From Desulfotomaculum copahuensis (GTDB taxonomy: Bacteria; Bacillota; Desulfotomaculia; Desulfotomaculales; Desulfovirgulaceae): 64,000 nt of DNA. The notes beneath the pieces were generated by a model, which was given only the letters and a program-made list of their open reading frames with translations, did not search any database and was not told the DNA's origin. Positions 41,781-51,807 of this stretch are shown here, one piece after another; the stretch's first letter is position 1; each line of letters starts with the position of its first letter. Position numbers and translations under genes: made by a program. Location: contig NZ_LYVF01000164.1 in the NCBI RefSeq assembly GCF_001655685.1, positions 1 to 64,000 of the forward strand, given 5' to 3'.

Positions 41781-43169
41781 TCAGGCCGGGTAAAACTCGC
41801 TGCCCCGGGCGGCCAGATCCAGATCCACATTTATTTTTTTAGCCAGGCGCTCCTTAAGGAACTGAGGCGCCACCTGCGGGAAGAGGGCCACCGAGACGAC
41901 GTCTTCCTCCTTTTGCATATACGGGGCGGCCTCCTTGCGCGCCTCCGGCAGGCCGGGTTCCAGCAGGTCGGCCGGCCGGCAGGTGATCGGCTGTTCATCA
42001 CCAATGATCATTTTACGTACCGCCTCGTCCACCGGTGCCGGCGGCTGGCCGTAATAACCACGCATATACTGTTTTACTTCACTGGTGGGCATTTTATACC
42101 GGCCCAGCAACACATTCAACACCGCCTGGGTGCCGACGATCTGGGAAGAAGGTGTAACCAGCGGTGGATAGCCGAACTCCCGGCGCACCCGGGGCAACTC
42201 CTCCAGCACTTCCGGCAGGCGATCCAGCGCATTTTGCTGACTCAGTTGCGAAATAAAGTTGGACATCATGCCACCGGGAATCTGGTAAATCATCACGTTC
42301 GTATCCACACTGTTGGAGGCCACATCAAACTGGGCGTAATGCTTGCGCACCTCCTTGAAATATTCCGCGATCTCAGTCAACTTTTTCAGATCCAGGCCGG
42401 TGTCATAAGGTGTATCTTTCAACGCGGCAACCATGGTTTCAATGGCCGGTTGGGAAGTCTGCAGGGCCATAGTGGAAATGGCGCAATCAATGATGTCCAC
42501 ACCGGCGTCGATCGCCCGCAGGTAGGTCATGGCGGCCATACCGCTGGTATAGTGGCAGTGCAGCTGAACCGGGATGTCCAGCTCTTCCTTCCAGGCCTTG
42601 ATGATATCATAAGCCGGCTGGGGGGCCAGGATGCCGGCCATGTCTTTCAAGCAAATTGAATCGGCGCCCATATCAGCCAGGATTTTAGCCGTTTTTACAT
42701 AATACTCCAGGTTGTGCACCGGGCTGATTGTGTAAACCACCGTGGCCTGGGCGTGAGCGCCCTCTTGCTTGACCACTTCAATCGACTTTTCCATATTGCG
42801 CACATCGTTCAAGGCGTCAAAAATGCGGAAGATATCCAGCCCGTTATAGACGGTTTTTTTGATGAATTCGATCAGTACGTCATCGGGATAATGTTTGTAG
42901 CCGACCACGTTTTGCCCCCGCAAAAGCATCTGTAGCGGTGTTTTCAGGTGGCGGCGCAAAACGCGCAGCCGCTCCCAGGGGTCCTCGTTCAGGAAGCGCA
43001 TGCAGGAGTCAAAAGTGGCCCCGCCCCACACCTCCAGGGAGTGGAAGCCAATCTGGTCGACTTTTTCACATATGGGCAGCATGTGTTCGATGCGCATACG
43101 GGTGGCCAGCAACGACTGATGTCCGTCCCGCATGGTGGTATCGGTGATTTTCACTTTCCGTGCGGTCAT
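41781..43169 (-). CDS. transcarboxylase 5S / pyruvate carboxylase subunit B-type carboxyltransferase
   Basis: The 462-residue TIM-barrel protein has ITDTTMRDGHQSLLATRMR, the metal and carbamyl-Lys segment CLKDMAGILAP and HCHYTSGMAAMTYLRA, as in the 5S subunit of methylmalonyl-CoA:pyruvate transcarboxylase and the alpha subunit of oxaloacetate decarboxylase. In propionate oxidisers it transfers CO2 between oxaloacetate and the biotin carrier. There is no C-terminal biotin domain; the carrier is the separate protein at 44234-44662. It is the last gene of the operon. Confidence 0.92.
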   Translation of the reverse strand: MTARKVKITDTTMRDGHQSLLATRMRIEHMLPICEKVDQIGFHSLEVWGGATFDSCMRFLNEDPWERLRVLRRHLKTPLQMLLRGQNVVGYKHYPDDVLIEFIKKTVYNGLDIFRIFDALNDVRNMEKSIEVVKQEGAHAQATVVYTISPVHNLEYYVKTAKILADMGADSICLKDMAGILAPQPAYDIIKAWKEELDIPVQLHCHYTSGMAAMTYLRAIDAGVDIIDCAISTMALQTSQPAIETMVAALKDTPYDTGLDLKKLTEIAEYFKEVRKHYAQFDVASNSVDTNVMIYQIPGGMMSNFISQLSQQNALDRLPEVLEELPRVRREFGYPPLVTPSSQIVGTQAVLNVLLGRYKMPTSEVKQYMRGYYGQPPAPVDEAVRKMIIGDEQPITCRPADLLEPGLPEARKEAAPYMQKEEDVVSVALFPQVAPQFLKERLAKKINVDLDLAARGSEFYPA

Positions 43170-43209
43170 GTTCTATCCTCCCCCGCCAGCAATATTTTTA
43201 AGGGGCATT

Positions 43210-44163
<954 letters not shown>

Positions 44164-44175
44164 TCAATGGCCCCG

Positions 44176-44213
44176 GCGCCGTCCGCAGTCTTCCGCGGAC
44201 AAACGGACGGCGC
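44176..44213 (-). other. intercistronic hairpin within the propionate operon
   Basis: GCGCCGTCCG (44176-44185) pairs perfectly with CGGACGGCGC (44204-44213), and the 18-base interior contains a competing GTCCGC/GCGGAC stem. No T-run follows. It lies between the biotin carrier gene and mdh, so mRNA stabilisation, processing or partial termination are possible roles. Confidence 0.6.
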
Positions 44214-44233
44214 ATGACAATTGGCGGCCGGCC

Positions 44234-44662
44234 CTAGGCGATGACCACCAGCAGTTCCCCGTTTTGAACCGTCTGCCCCTGCTTCACGGCTACCTCTTTA
44301 ACAGTACCGTCCACGGGGGCGGGAATCTCGTTTTCCATCTTCATCGCTTCCAGGATCAACAGCACATCGCCGGCCTTGACCGGATCGCCGGGTTTCACCT
44401 TGACGGCGTTAATATTTCCGGGCATCGGCGCGGTTACCGTTCCGGCACCCTGCGGCGCGGCCGGCCTGGGTGCGGCCGGGGCGGCGGCGGGAGCCGCCGG
44501 TACGGCCGCAGGCGGCGCAACCGGCGCCGCCGCGGGTGCAGCCGGCGGCGGCGCCGCCGGCCGGACCGGCATTGTCCTGACATTGTCCGGAGCTGCGCTT
44601 CCCGCTTCCTCCACCGTTACTTCAAAAGACTCGCCGTTCACAATCACATTAAATTTTTTCAT
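44234..44662 (-). CDS. biotin carboxyl carrier protein (transcarboxylase 1.3S type)
   Basis: The 142-residue protein has a short N-terminal domain, a long Ala/Pro linker (about residues 35-70) and a C-terminal biotinyl domain with the biotinylated Lys in EAMKMENEIP. It carries CO2 between the 12S and 5S carboxyltransferases. GGAGGGA before ATG 44662 fixes the start; the in-frame start at 44701 precedes that site. The Ala/Pro linker is the flexible swinging arm known in this family. Confidence 0.93.
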   Translation of the reverse strand: MKKFNVIVNGESFEVTVEEAGSAAPDNVRTMPVRPAAPPPAAPAAAPVAPPAAVPAAPAAAPAAPRPAAPQGAGTVTAPMPGNINAVKVKPGDPVKAGDVLLILEAMKMENEIPAPVDGTVKEVAVKQGQTVQNGELLVVIA

Positions 44663-44704
44663 CCTAAATATCCCTCCTCGGTTGACCTGATACACTGACA
44701 CTGA

Positions 44705-44899
44705 TCAGGCGCCAAAACGCCAGCGCAGGTTGTGGCTGCGCATCAATTCCATCAATCCGGCCTGCCGCCAGCGGTTTTCCTGTTCCTGACGGCAGATGCG
44801 CGTAATCCGCCCGCTGGCGGCCAGTTGCCCGCCGGCGGCCAGAGCGGCGGTAATGGCGGCCACTATTTCCGGACGGATTTTTTGCTTTTCCCCGGTCAT
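44705..44899 (-). CDS. small carboxyltransferase-associated subunit, 64 aa
   Basis: The protein contains PEIVAAITAALAAGG, a motif reminiscent of the small epsilon/delta subunits that accompany acyl-CoA carboxylases and methylmalonyl-CoA decarboxylases, and ends with a basic, Trp-containing segment (NRWRQAGLMELMRSHNLRW). It lies between the 12S carboxyltransferase and biotin carrier genes with short gaps, as such subunits do. There is no membrane segment. The assignment rests mainly on position and composition. Confidence 0.68.
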   Translation of the reverse strand: MTGEKQKIRPEIVAAITAALAAGGQLAASGRITRICRQEQENRWRQAGLMELMRSHNLRWRFGA

Positions 44900-44937
44900 C
44901 AGTTTCCCCCCCTGATCAATAATATTGCAGCCGTCCG

Positions 44938-46473
44938 CTACAAGGGCAGGTTGCCGTGCTTCTTGGCCGGCCTGGTTTCCCGCTTGGTGGACAGGGATTG
45001 CAAAGTGGCAATCAACCGCGCGCGGGTGTCCCGGGGATCGATAACGTCCTCCACATAGCCGCGGGCACAGGCAATGTAGGGGTTGGCGAATTTATCCCGG
45101 TACTCGGCGGTCAATCTGGCCCGCGCTTCCATCGGATTGTCCGCGCCGGCAATTTCATTGCGGTGAATGATGTTCACCGCGCCCTCCGGCCCCATGACGG
45201 CGATTTCCGCGCTGGGCCAGGCAAATACGGCGTCAGCGCGCAGGGAACTGCTGCACATGGCCAGATAAGCACCACCGTATGCCTTGCGCAAAATGATGGT
45301 GATTTTGGGCACGGTGGCTTCGGAATAGGCGTAAAGCATCTTGGCCCCGTGGCGGATGATGCCGCCGTACTCCTGAGCCGTGCCGGGCAGAAAGCCGGGC
45401 ACGTCCATAAAAGTGAGCAATGGCAGGTTGAAGGCGTCACAGAAACGCACAAAGCGGCTGATTTTATCCGAGACATTGATATCCAGGCAACCGGCCAGGA
45501 ATTCCGGCTGGTTGGCGATTACGCCCACCGCCTGGCCGTTCAGCCGCGCAAATCCAACCACGCCGTTACGTGCATATAAAGGCTGTACCTCGAGCAGTTC
45601 CCCGCCGTCCACAATCAGGCGGATGATCTTGCGTACGTCGTAAGCCTGATTCGGGTTGTCCGGAATAATGTTCAACAGTTCCGCCGGGTCGCCCGGAGGC
45701 TCCACGGGCTGATAACAGGGCGCTTCTTCCAGGTTGTTGGAGGGCAGGTAACTCAACAGCAACCGGACCATGGCCAGACAGCCTGCTTCATTTTCAGCGA
45801 TGAAATGAGCCACCCCGCTGGTCTGGTTGTGAGTCAGCGCCCCGCCCAATGTCTCCATGCTCACTTCTTCACCGGTGACGGCCTTGATCACCTGCGGCCC
45901 GGTAATAAACATCTGTCCGGTACCCTGCACCATGAAGATGAAGTCGGTCAGCGCCGGCGAGTAAACCGCCCCCCCGGCGGACGGCCCCATGATCACGGAA
46001 AGCTGGGGAATCACTCCGGAGGCGATGGTATTCCGGAAAAAAATCTCCCCGTAGCCGTTCAGGGCGTCCACACCCTCCTGGATGCGCGCCCCGCCGGAAT
46101 CGTTCAGCCCGATCACCGGGGCGCCGGTTTTCATGGCCAGATCGAGCACCCGGCAGATCTTGGCGGCGTGGATGGCGCCCAGGGAACCGCCGGCCACGGT
46201 GAAGTCCTGGGCAAAGACATATACCTTGCGGCCGTCAATCAATCCGTAGCCGGTAACCACGCCCTCACCGGGGTTTTTCAGGTTGCTGATATCGGGATCA
46301 CCGGCAAATGTATTGATCTCCACAAAAGTACCGGCATCAAAGAGCATGTCGATACGTTCCCGGGCGGTCATTTTCCCCGTGGCGTGCTGTTTTTCCACCC
46401 GTTTGGGACCGCCGCCGGCCTGTATTTGTTGACGCAGTTGATTCAGTTGTTCCAGTTTATCCTGCATGCCCAC
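44938..46473 (-). CDS. methylmalonyl-CoA carboxyltransferase 12S subunit / decarboxylase alpha
   Basis: The 511-residue carboxyltransferase has both crotonase-like halves: HATGKMTARERIDMLFDAGTF and GGSLGAIHAAKI with LNDSGGARIQEGVDAL in the first, and MDVPGFLPGTAQEYGGIIRHGAK with RKAYGGAYLAM in the second. It moves CO2 between methylmalonyl-CoA and biotin. No Na+-pump beta subunit gene is present in the operon, and a 5S partner is, which favours a soluble transcarboxylase over a sodium-pumping decarboxylase. GTG 46473 is eight bases after GGGAGG. Confidence 0.93.
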   Translation of the reverse strand: MGMQDKLEQLNQLRQQIQAGGGPKRVEKQHATGKMTARERIDMLFDAGTFVEINTFAGDPDISNLKNPGEGVVTGYGLIDGRKVYVFAQDFTVAGGSLGAIHAAKICRVLDLAMKTGAPVIGLNDSGGARIQEGVDALNGYGEIFFRNTIASGVIPQLSVIMGPSAGGAVYSPALTDFIFMVQGTGQMFITGPQVIKAVTGEEVSMETLGGALTHNQTSGVAHFIAENEAGCLAMVRLLLSYLPSNNLEEAPCYQPVEPPGDPAELLNIIPDNPNQAYDVRKIIRLIVDGGELLEVQPLYARNGVVGFARLNGQAVGVIANQPEFLAGCLDINVSDKISRFVRFCDAFNLPLLTFMDVPGFLPGTAQEYGGIIRHGAKMLYAYSEATVPKITIILRKAYGGAYLAMCSSSLRADAVFAWPSAEIAVMGPEGAVNIIHRNEIAGADNPMEARARLTAEYRDKFANPYIACARGYVEDVIDPRDTRARLIATLQSLSTKRETRPAKKHGNLPL

Positions 46474-46491
46474 ATTATTTCCCTCCCCTGA

Positions 46492-46893
46492 CTAATCGCG
46501 TTGGCACAATTCCACCAGCACGCCCCCGGTGGCTTTGGGGTGAAGGAAGGCGATCCAGGCACCCCCCGCCCCCTGGCGCGGTTTTTCGTCAATCAGGCGC
46601 ACGCCCTGCGCTTTGAGTTCAGCCAGCTTTTCGGCCAGGTTGGCCACCCGGAAGGCAATGTGCTGGATGCCTTCGCCGTTTTTTTCGATAAAACGGGCGA
46701 TCGGTCCGTCCGGGGTGGTGGATTCGAGTAATTCCACCTCGCTGTCACCGGTGGGTAAAAAGGCCACCTTCACTTTTTGATCCGCCACCTCTTCCGTATC
46801 CGTTACAGTAAGGCCGAGCACACCCTCGTAAAACTCCCTGGCCCGGTTCAAATCCCTGACGGCAATACCAATATGATCAATTTTCTCAACCAT
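46492..46893 (-). CDS. mce: methylmalonyl-CoA epimerase
   Basis: The 133-residue vicinal-oxygen-chelate protein has [23 protein letters not shown], the metal ligands in [10 protein letters not shown] and a final [11 protein letters not shown]. It interconverts the R and S forms of methylmalonyl-CoA, linking the carboxyltransferase to the mutase. It is encoded directly between those genes, 18 nt before the 12S start and 32 nt after the mutase small subunit. Confidence 0.94.
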   Translation of the reverse strand: MVEKIDHIGIAVRDLNRAREFYEGVLGLTVTDTEEVADQKVKVAFLPTGDSEVELLESTTPDGPIARFIEKNGEGIQHIAFRVANLAEKLAELKAQGVRLIDEKPRQGAGGAWIAFLHPKATGGVLVELCQRD

Positions 46894-46925
46894 TATAACC
46901 CTCCTCTCCCGGGTCCGCCGCCCGT

Positions 46926-47324
46926 TCAGGCAGGCACCCTCTCCCGGATGAAACTAATCACATCTTTGGTCAACGTGCCCGGTCCAAAAATTTCCACCAC
47001 GCCGGCTTCCCTGAGCACCGGGATATCTTCGTCGGGAATCACCCCGCCGCCCAGCACCAGCACATCGGCGGCGTTCTGCCGGCGCAGTCCTTCCACCACC
47101 AGCGGAAAGAGATGCAGGTGGGCGCCGGAAAGGCTGCTCAAAGCCACCACCTGGACATCTTCCTGCAATGCGGCTTCCACTATTTGTTCGGGAGTCTGCC
47201 GCAAACCGGTATAGATCACTTCCATCCCGGCGTCCCGCAAAGCCTGGGCAATGACCTTGGCACCCCTGTCATGACCGTCCAGGCCCGGTTTGGCCACCAG
47301 GACGCGAATCGGCCTTGCACTCAT
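46926..47324 (-). CDS. methylmalonyl-CoA mutase small subunit (cobalamin-binding)
   Basis: The 132-residue protein is the B12-binding domain of the mutase, with the cobalt-ligating His in [26 protein letters not shown] and [10 protein letters not shown]. It docks to the separate catalytic subunit encoded 18 bases upstream. The split arrangement is common in archaea and syntrophic Firmicutes. AGGAAAGG precedes ATG 47324. Confidence 0.95.
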   Translation of the reverse strand: MSARPIRVLVAKPGLDGHDRGAKVIAQALRDAGMEVIYTGLRQTPEQIVEAALQEDVQVVALSSLSGAHLHLFPLVVEGLRRQNAADVLVLGGGVIPDEDIPVLREAGVVEIFGPGTLTKDVISFIRERVPA

Positions 47325-47342
47325 CTACCTTTCCTCCTTGCC

Positions 47343-49013
47343 CTAAAATATTATCTGCTGACGGTATTCACCAAAAACATCCCGCAGCACATCGCATATT
47401 TCGCCCAGTGTGGCATAGGCATTGACCGCCTCGACAAACAGCGGCATCAGGTTTTCGCTGGTGTCGGCCGCCTCCTTCAAGCGGTCCAGGATGGCGCTCA
47501 CCCGGGCATTGTCCCGCCGTGCCCGCAACGCCTCCAACTTGGCCGTCTGGCGCTCACCCACCGCCGGATCCACCTTGAGCAGATCTTTGGGCTTCTCTTC
47601 GGTCACCTGGAACTTGTTCATCCCGATGACCACCTTGCTGCCGCTTTCAATATCCTGTTGATACCGGTAGGCGCTTTTCTGGATCTCCCGCTGCATAAAT
47701 TCAATTGCTTCCGGGGCGCCACCCAGTTCGTCTATTTTTTCAATGTAGGCACGGGCACGCTTTTCAATTTGATCAGTCATGCTTTCCACAAAATAGGAAC
47801 CGCCCAGCGGATCAACCGTATCGGTTACTCCGATTTCATAACCGATTACCTGCTGGGTGCGCAGGGCAATCAGCACGGAATGGGCGCTGGGCAGGGCCAG
47901 TGCCTCGTCACGGGAGTTGGTGTGCAGGGACTGGGTGCCGCCCAGCACGGCGCTCAAGGCCTGGAAGGCCACCCGCATGATGTTCACATCGGGTTGCTGC
48001 GCGGTCAGCGTGCAGCCGGCTGTCTGGGTGTGGAAGCGCAGCATGAGGGATTTGGTATTTCTGGCTCCGAAGCGCTCCTTCATAATCCGTGCCCATAAAC
48101 GGCGGGCGGCACGGAATTTGGCCACTTCCTCAAAGAAATTGAGATGGGCGTTGAAGAAGAAAGACAGGCGCGGCGCAAAGTCATCCACATTCAATCCGGC
48201 GTCAATGGCCGCCTGTACGTAGGCGATACCGTCGGCCAGAGTGAAGGCCACCTCCTGGACGGCTGTCGAGCCGGCCTCACGGATGTGGTAGCCGCTGATG
48301 CTGATCGTATTCCACTGGGGTATTTCTTTGGCGCAGTAGGCAAAAACATCCGTAATCAAACGCATGGAGGGACCGGGCGGGAAAATATACGTCCCCCGGG
48401 CAATGTATTCCTTCAAAATGTCATTTTGAATGGTCCCCTTTAATTTGTCCGGGGCAACCCCCTGCTTGGCGGCCACTGCAATATACATGGCCAGCAGAAC
48501 CGCCGCCGGGGAATTGATGGTCATGGATGTGCTTACTTTATCCAGCGGTATCCCGGCAAACAGCGTTTCCATGTCTTCCAGGGAGTCGATGGCCACCCCC
48601 ACTTTGCCCACCTCGCCGCGGGAAAGCGGATGGTTTGAGTCGTATCCAATCTGGGTGGGCAAATCAAAGGCCACGGACAGGCCGGTCTGCCCCTGTTCCA
48701 ACAGATAGCGGAAACGTTCATTTGTCTCTTCCGCCGTACCGAAACCGGCGTACTGGCGCATCGTCCACAGGCGCCCCCGGTACATGTTGGGCTGCACCCC
48801 GCGGGTGAAGGGATAAGCACCGGGGTAACCCAGATCTTGTTCAAAATCCTGTCCGGCCAAATCCAGCGGAGTGTACAAGGGTTCAATCTCCACCCCCGCA
48901 TCGGTGGTGAAACTTTCCTGCCGTTCGGGCCGCTTTTTGCATTGCCCGGCCAGCTTTTCCCGGTATTCCCGCTCGGTAATCCGGAGCTGGTCCAGTTTGT
49001 CCCGGTCGAACAT
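47343..49013 (-). CDS. methylmalonyl-CoA mutase large (catalytic) subunit
   Basis: The 556-residue TIM-barrel protein has [39 protein letters not shown] and the substrate-binding [10 protein letters not shown] typical of methylmalonyl-CoA mutase alpha chains; the Tyr-Arg substrate pattern matches mutase rather than isobutyryl-CoA mutase, though I judge this by eye. It isomerises succinyl-CoA and methylmalonyl-CoA. It lacks the C-terminal cobalamin domain, which is supplied by the next gene. AAGGAGAGA fixes ATG 49013. Confidence 0.94.
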   Translation of the reverse strand: MFDRDKLDQLRITEREYREKLAGQCKKRPERQESFTTDAGVEIEPLYTPLDLAGQDFEQDLGYPGAYPFTRGVQPNMYRGRLWTMRQYAGFGTAEETNERFRYLLEQGQTGLSVAFDLPTQIGYDSNHPLSRGEVGKVGVAIDSLEDMETLFAGIPLDKVSTSMTINSPAAVLLAMYIAVAAKQGVAPDKLKGTIQNDILKEYIARGTYIFPPGPSMRLITDVFAYCAKEIPQWNTISISGYHIREAGSTAVQEVAFTLADGIAYVQAAIDAGLNVDDFAPRLSFFFNAHLNFFEEVAKFRAARRLWARIMKERFGARNTKSLMLRFHTQTAGCTLTAQQPDVNIMRVAFQALSAVLGGTQSLHTNSRDEALALPSAHSVLIALRTQQVIGYEIGVTDTVDPLGGSYFVESMTDQIEKRARAYIEKIDELGGAPEAIEFMQREIQKSAYRYQQDIESGSKVVIGMNKFQVTEEKPKDLLKVDPAVGERQTAKLEALRARRDNARVSAILDRLKEAADTSENLMPLFVEAVNAYATLGEICDVLRDVFGEYRQQIIF

Positions 49014-49061
49014 CGGATCTCTCCTTCCTGGCAAACACTTTATTAAAAGGTGGCGGCAAAA

Positions 49062-49931
49062 CTAACCAAGCGCTTCTTTAATCAAGGCCGGCACTTCAAA
49101 AGGCAGCACGGCCACCCGGGCGCCGGCCGCGGTCAGCGCCTGCACTTTGCCTTCAAAGGTGCCCTTGCCGCGCTCAATGATCGCTCCGGCATGCCCCATG
49201 CGCTTTCCGGGCGGCGCGCTCTTGCCGGCGATATAGGCCACCACCGGCTTGCGCATCTTTTTAATAAACCGGGCGGCATCCTCCTCGGCATTGCCGCCGA
49301 TTTCGCCCACCAGAACCACCGCCCTGGTTTCCGGGTCCTTTTCAAATTTCTCCAGCACATCCACAAAAGACAACCCGACCACCCGGTCGCCGCCCAGACC
49401 GATCACCGTGGACTGCCCCAGACCGTTGGCCGTCAGGTTGCCCACAATTTCATAAGTGAGGGTGCCACTGCGGGCAACAACGCCGATATGCCCGGGCACA
49501 AAGAACTGGTTGGGAGGAATGCCGATTTTACACCGCCCGGAGGAAACAATACCGAAAGTATTCGGCCCGATTACTATGGTACCCCGCCGGCGGGCAAAAG
49601 CAACGATCTCCAGTTCGTCATGCACCGGAATATGTTCGGTGACAATCACCACCACCTTGATCCCCGCATCAATGGCTTCCAGCGCCGCATCCTTGGCAAA
49701 CGGCGCCGGGATGAACAATACCGAGGCATCCACTTGATGCGCTTCCACCGCTGCGTTTACCGTATCATAAACCGGTACTCCCGCCGCTTCCCGGCCGCCC
49801 TTGCCTGGGGACACACCGCCTACCACGCGCGTGCCGTAGGCCAGCATCTGCCGGGTATGGAAAAGCCCCTGGTTGCCCGTGACGCCCTGAACAATAACGT
49901 TGGTTTTTTCATCGATAATAATAGCCACCAA
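49062..49931 (-). CDS. sucD: succinyl-CoA synthetase alpha subunit
   Basis: The 289-residue protein has the CoA-binding N-terminus (VIVQGVTGNQGLFHTRQML) and the phosphohistidine loop GHAGAIIERGKGTFEGK. With the beta subunit it makes ATP or GTP from succinyl-CoA, the substrate-level phosphorylation step of the propionate pathway. TTG 49931 lies seven bases after AAAGGAG (GTG 49928 is an alternative). It follows sucC by 35 bases. Confidence 0.94.
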   Translation of the reverse strand: MVAIIIDEKTNVIVQGVTGNQGLFHTRQMLAYGTRVVGGVSPGKGGREAAGVPVYDTVNAAVEAHQVDASVLFIPAPFAKDAALEAIDAGIKVVVIVTEHIPVHDELEIVAFARRRGTIVIGPNTFGIVSSGRCKIGIPPNQFFVPGHIGVVARSGTLTYEIVGNLTANGLGQSTVIGLGGDRVVGLSFVDVLEKFEKDPETRAVVLVGEIGGNAEEDAARFIKKMRKPVVAYIAGKSAPPGKRMGHAGAIIERGKGTFEGKVQALTAAGARVAVLPFEVPALIKEALG

Positions 49932-49966
49932 TCAAACACTCCTTTACCGGCAATAATTAGTTCGGT

Positions 49967-51076
49967 TCAAGACCGGGCCAGCTCCACCGCCTTGGCCGCG
50001 GCCTCATGCATCACCTGATAGGCTTCAATGCCGTTGTCCCGCAGGATGCGTACACCCTCTTCCTCATTGGTGCCTACCAGGCGGATCACCACCGGCACGG
50101 GAATGCCCCGCTCCTGCTTCACCTTGGCAAAAGCAGCCGCCACATCGTCGCAGCGGGTAATGCCGCCAAAGATGTTGATCAAAATAACCCGCGGATTGGT
50201 GGATAACAATATTTCCAGCGCCTTGGCCGTAGCCTCCATGCCCGTACCGCCGCCAGCGTCCAGGAAATTGGCCGGCCGGCCGCCGTAGTGCTGGATAATA
50301 TCCAGCGTACCCATGGTGATGCCGGCGCCGTTGGCCATCACCGCAATATTGCCGTCCAGCTGTACATAGGACAGGCCCAGGGCATGCGCTTGCCTTTCCG
50401 CCGGAGTACGTTCATCCACATAGGGGAGATCCTTTTGCCGGTACAGGGCGTCGTCGTCAATGGTCACCTTGGCGTCGGCGGCAACCAGTTTTTCCCCGCT
50501 TTGTACCAGCGGGTTTATTTCCACCAGTTCGGCGTCTTTTTCCCGGAATATGCGGTACAATAACGGCAGCAGGCGCTGCATTTCCCTGGCCAACTGACCG
50601 CTTAAACCAAGCCGGCGGCTGATGTCCCGGGCCAGATAGGGCTGAATACCCAGGTAAATGTCAATGTGCTCTTTGATGATGTATTCCGCGGGCACATCTT
50701 CAATGTCCATGCCCCCCTGGGCGGAGGCAATGAGCACCGGCCTTTTGGCCGCACCGTCGATAGTAATGGCCAGATAGAACTCGTGGTCTATCTGCAGCTT
50801 TTCCTCCACCAGCAGCATTTCCACCGGCAAACCCTGCACAGAAGTTCCCAATAAACCGCCGGCCTGCTCCCGGGCCTCCGCCGGATTATCGGCAAATTTA
50901 ATCCCGCCGCCCTTGCCGCGCTTGCCGGACAGGATCTGCGACTTGATCACCACCGGTGCGCCGGTTTCCGCCGCCACGGCCGCCGCTTCATCAGCGCCGG
51001 TCACCATTTTACCGGCGGGTACCGGCACACCGTAGCGCGCAAACAGCTCCTTGCCCATGTATTCAAATAACTTCAC
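49967..51076 (-). CDS. sucC: succinyl-CoA synthetase beta subunit
   Basis: The protein starts MKLFEYMGKELFARYGVPVP, the canonical SucC N-terminus, and has an ATP-grasp domain with QILSGKRGKGGGIKFA, then AKVTIDDDALYR and the C-terminal NIFGGITRCDDVAAAF. GTG 51076 is preferred over TTG 51079 because it gives the canonical start. A spacer of about 155 bases separates it from the fumarase beta gene upstream, the longest gap in the operon. Confidence 0.94.
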   Translation of the reverse strand: MKLFEYMGKELFARYGVPVPAGKMVTGADEAAAVAAETGAPVVIKSQILSGKRGKGGGIKFADNPAEAREQAGGLLGTSVQGLPVEMLLVEEKLQIDHEFYLAITIDGAAKRPVLIASAQGGMDIEDVPAEYIIKEHIDIYLGIQPYLARDISRRLGLSGQLAREMQRLLPLLYRIFREKDAELVEINPLVQSGEKLVAADAKVTIDDDALYRQKDLPYVDERTPAERQAHALGLSYVQLDGNIAVMANGAGITMGTLDIIQHYGGRPANFLDAGGGTGMEATAKALEILLSTNPRVILINIFGGITRCDDVAAAFAKVKQERGIPVPVVIRLVGTNEEEGVRILRDNGIEAYQVMHEAAAKAVELARS

Positions 51077-51231
51077 CAACGTCTCCCCCCCTGAAATTCA
51101 TGCTTGTTTCCTTCGCTCCGCGCCGCTGATATCCTGCCTTCCGGCCGGATACCAGATTTTTCGGACAACAGTAAAAATTCTAAAACCTGAAAAGCTCTAA
51201 AGCCAGTAAACAACCGGCTTCAGATGCACAT

Positions 51232-51786
51232 CTACCTGGCGGCATATATTTTGGTGCCTTCTTCGTAAAGATCGCCGCCCAGCACATCATTAACCACGAT
51301 CAGCGGGAAATCCTCCACCACCAGCTCATGAACGGCCTCCGGACCCAGTTCGGGGTAGGCGACGACCCGGCAGGCCTTGATCGAACGTGAAATCAAAGCG
51401 GCCGCTCCGCCCACGGCGGCAAAATAAACCGCCTTGTATTGTTTCATCGCCTTGATCACTTCCGGCGAACGCTTGCCCTTGCCAATCATTCCTTTCAGCC
51501 CAAGGGCAATCAGCCGCGGCGCATAAGGGTCCATCCGCCCGCTGGTGGTCGGACCGGCCGAACCGATCACCCGGCCCGGTTTGGCCGGTGAAGGACCGAC
51601 GTAATAAATGACCTGTCCAACCAGGGGAATGGGCAGTTCCTTTCCCTGATCCAGCAATTCCACCATCTTCTTGTGCGCCGCATCCCGTCCGGTATAAATC
51701 GTGCCGCTTAAGAGCACCCGCTGGCCGATTCTTAAATTTTCCACCACCGCTTCGCTAAACGGTGTGGTCAGTTTGATTTGGGACAA
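51232..51786 (-). CDS. class I fumarate hydratase, beta (C-terminal) subunit
   Basis: The 184-residue protein matches the C-terminal domain of iron-sulfur fumarases: VLLSGTIYTGRDAAHKKM, YYVGPSPAKPGRVIGSAGPTTSGRMD and GKGKRSPEVIKAMK. With the alpha subunit it hydrates fumarate to malate. TTG 51786 is chosen because GGAGG lies eight bases upstream; the GTG at 51795 is inside that site. It follows the alpha subunit gene by 21 bases. Confidence 0.93.
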   Translation of the reverse strand: MSQIKLTTPFSEAVVENLRIGQRVLLSGTIYTGRDAAHKKMVELLDQGKELPIPLVGQVIYYVGPSPAKPGRVIGSAGPTTSGRMDPYAPRLIALGLKGMIGKGKRSPEVIKAMKQYKAVYFAAVGGAAALISRSIKACRVVAYPELGPEAVHELVVEDFPLIVVNDVLGGDLYEEGTKIYAAR

Positions 51787-51807
51787 TCTCTCCACCTCCC
51801 GCTGCTC

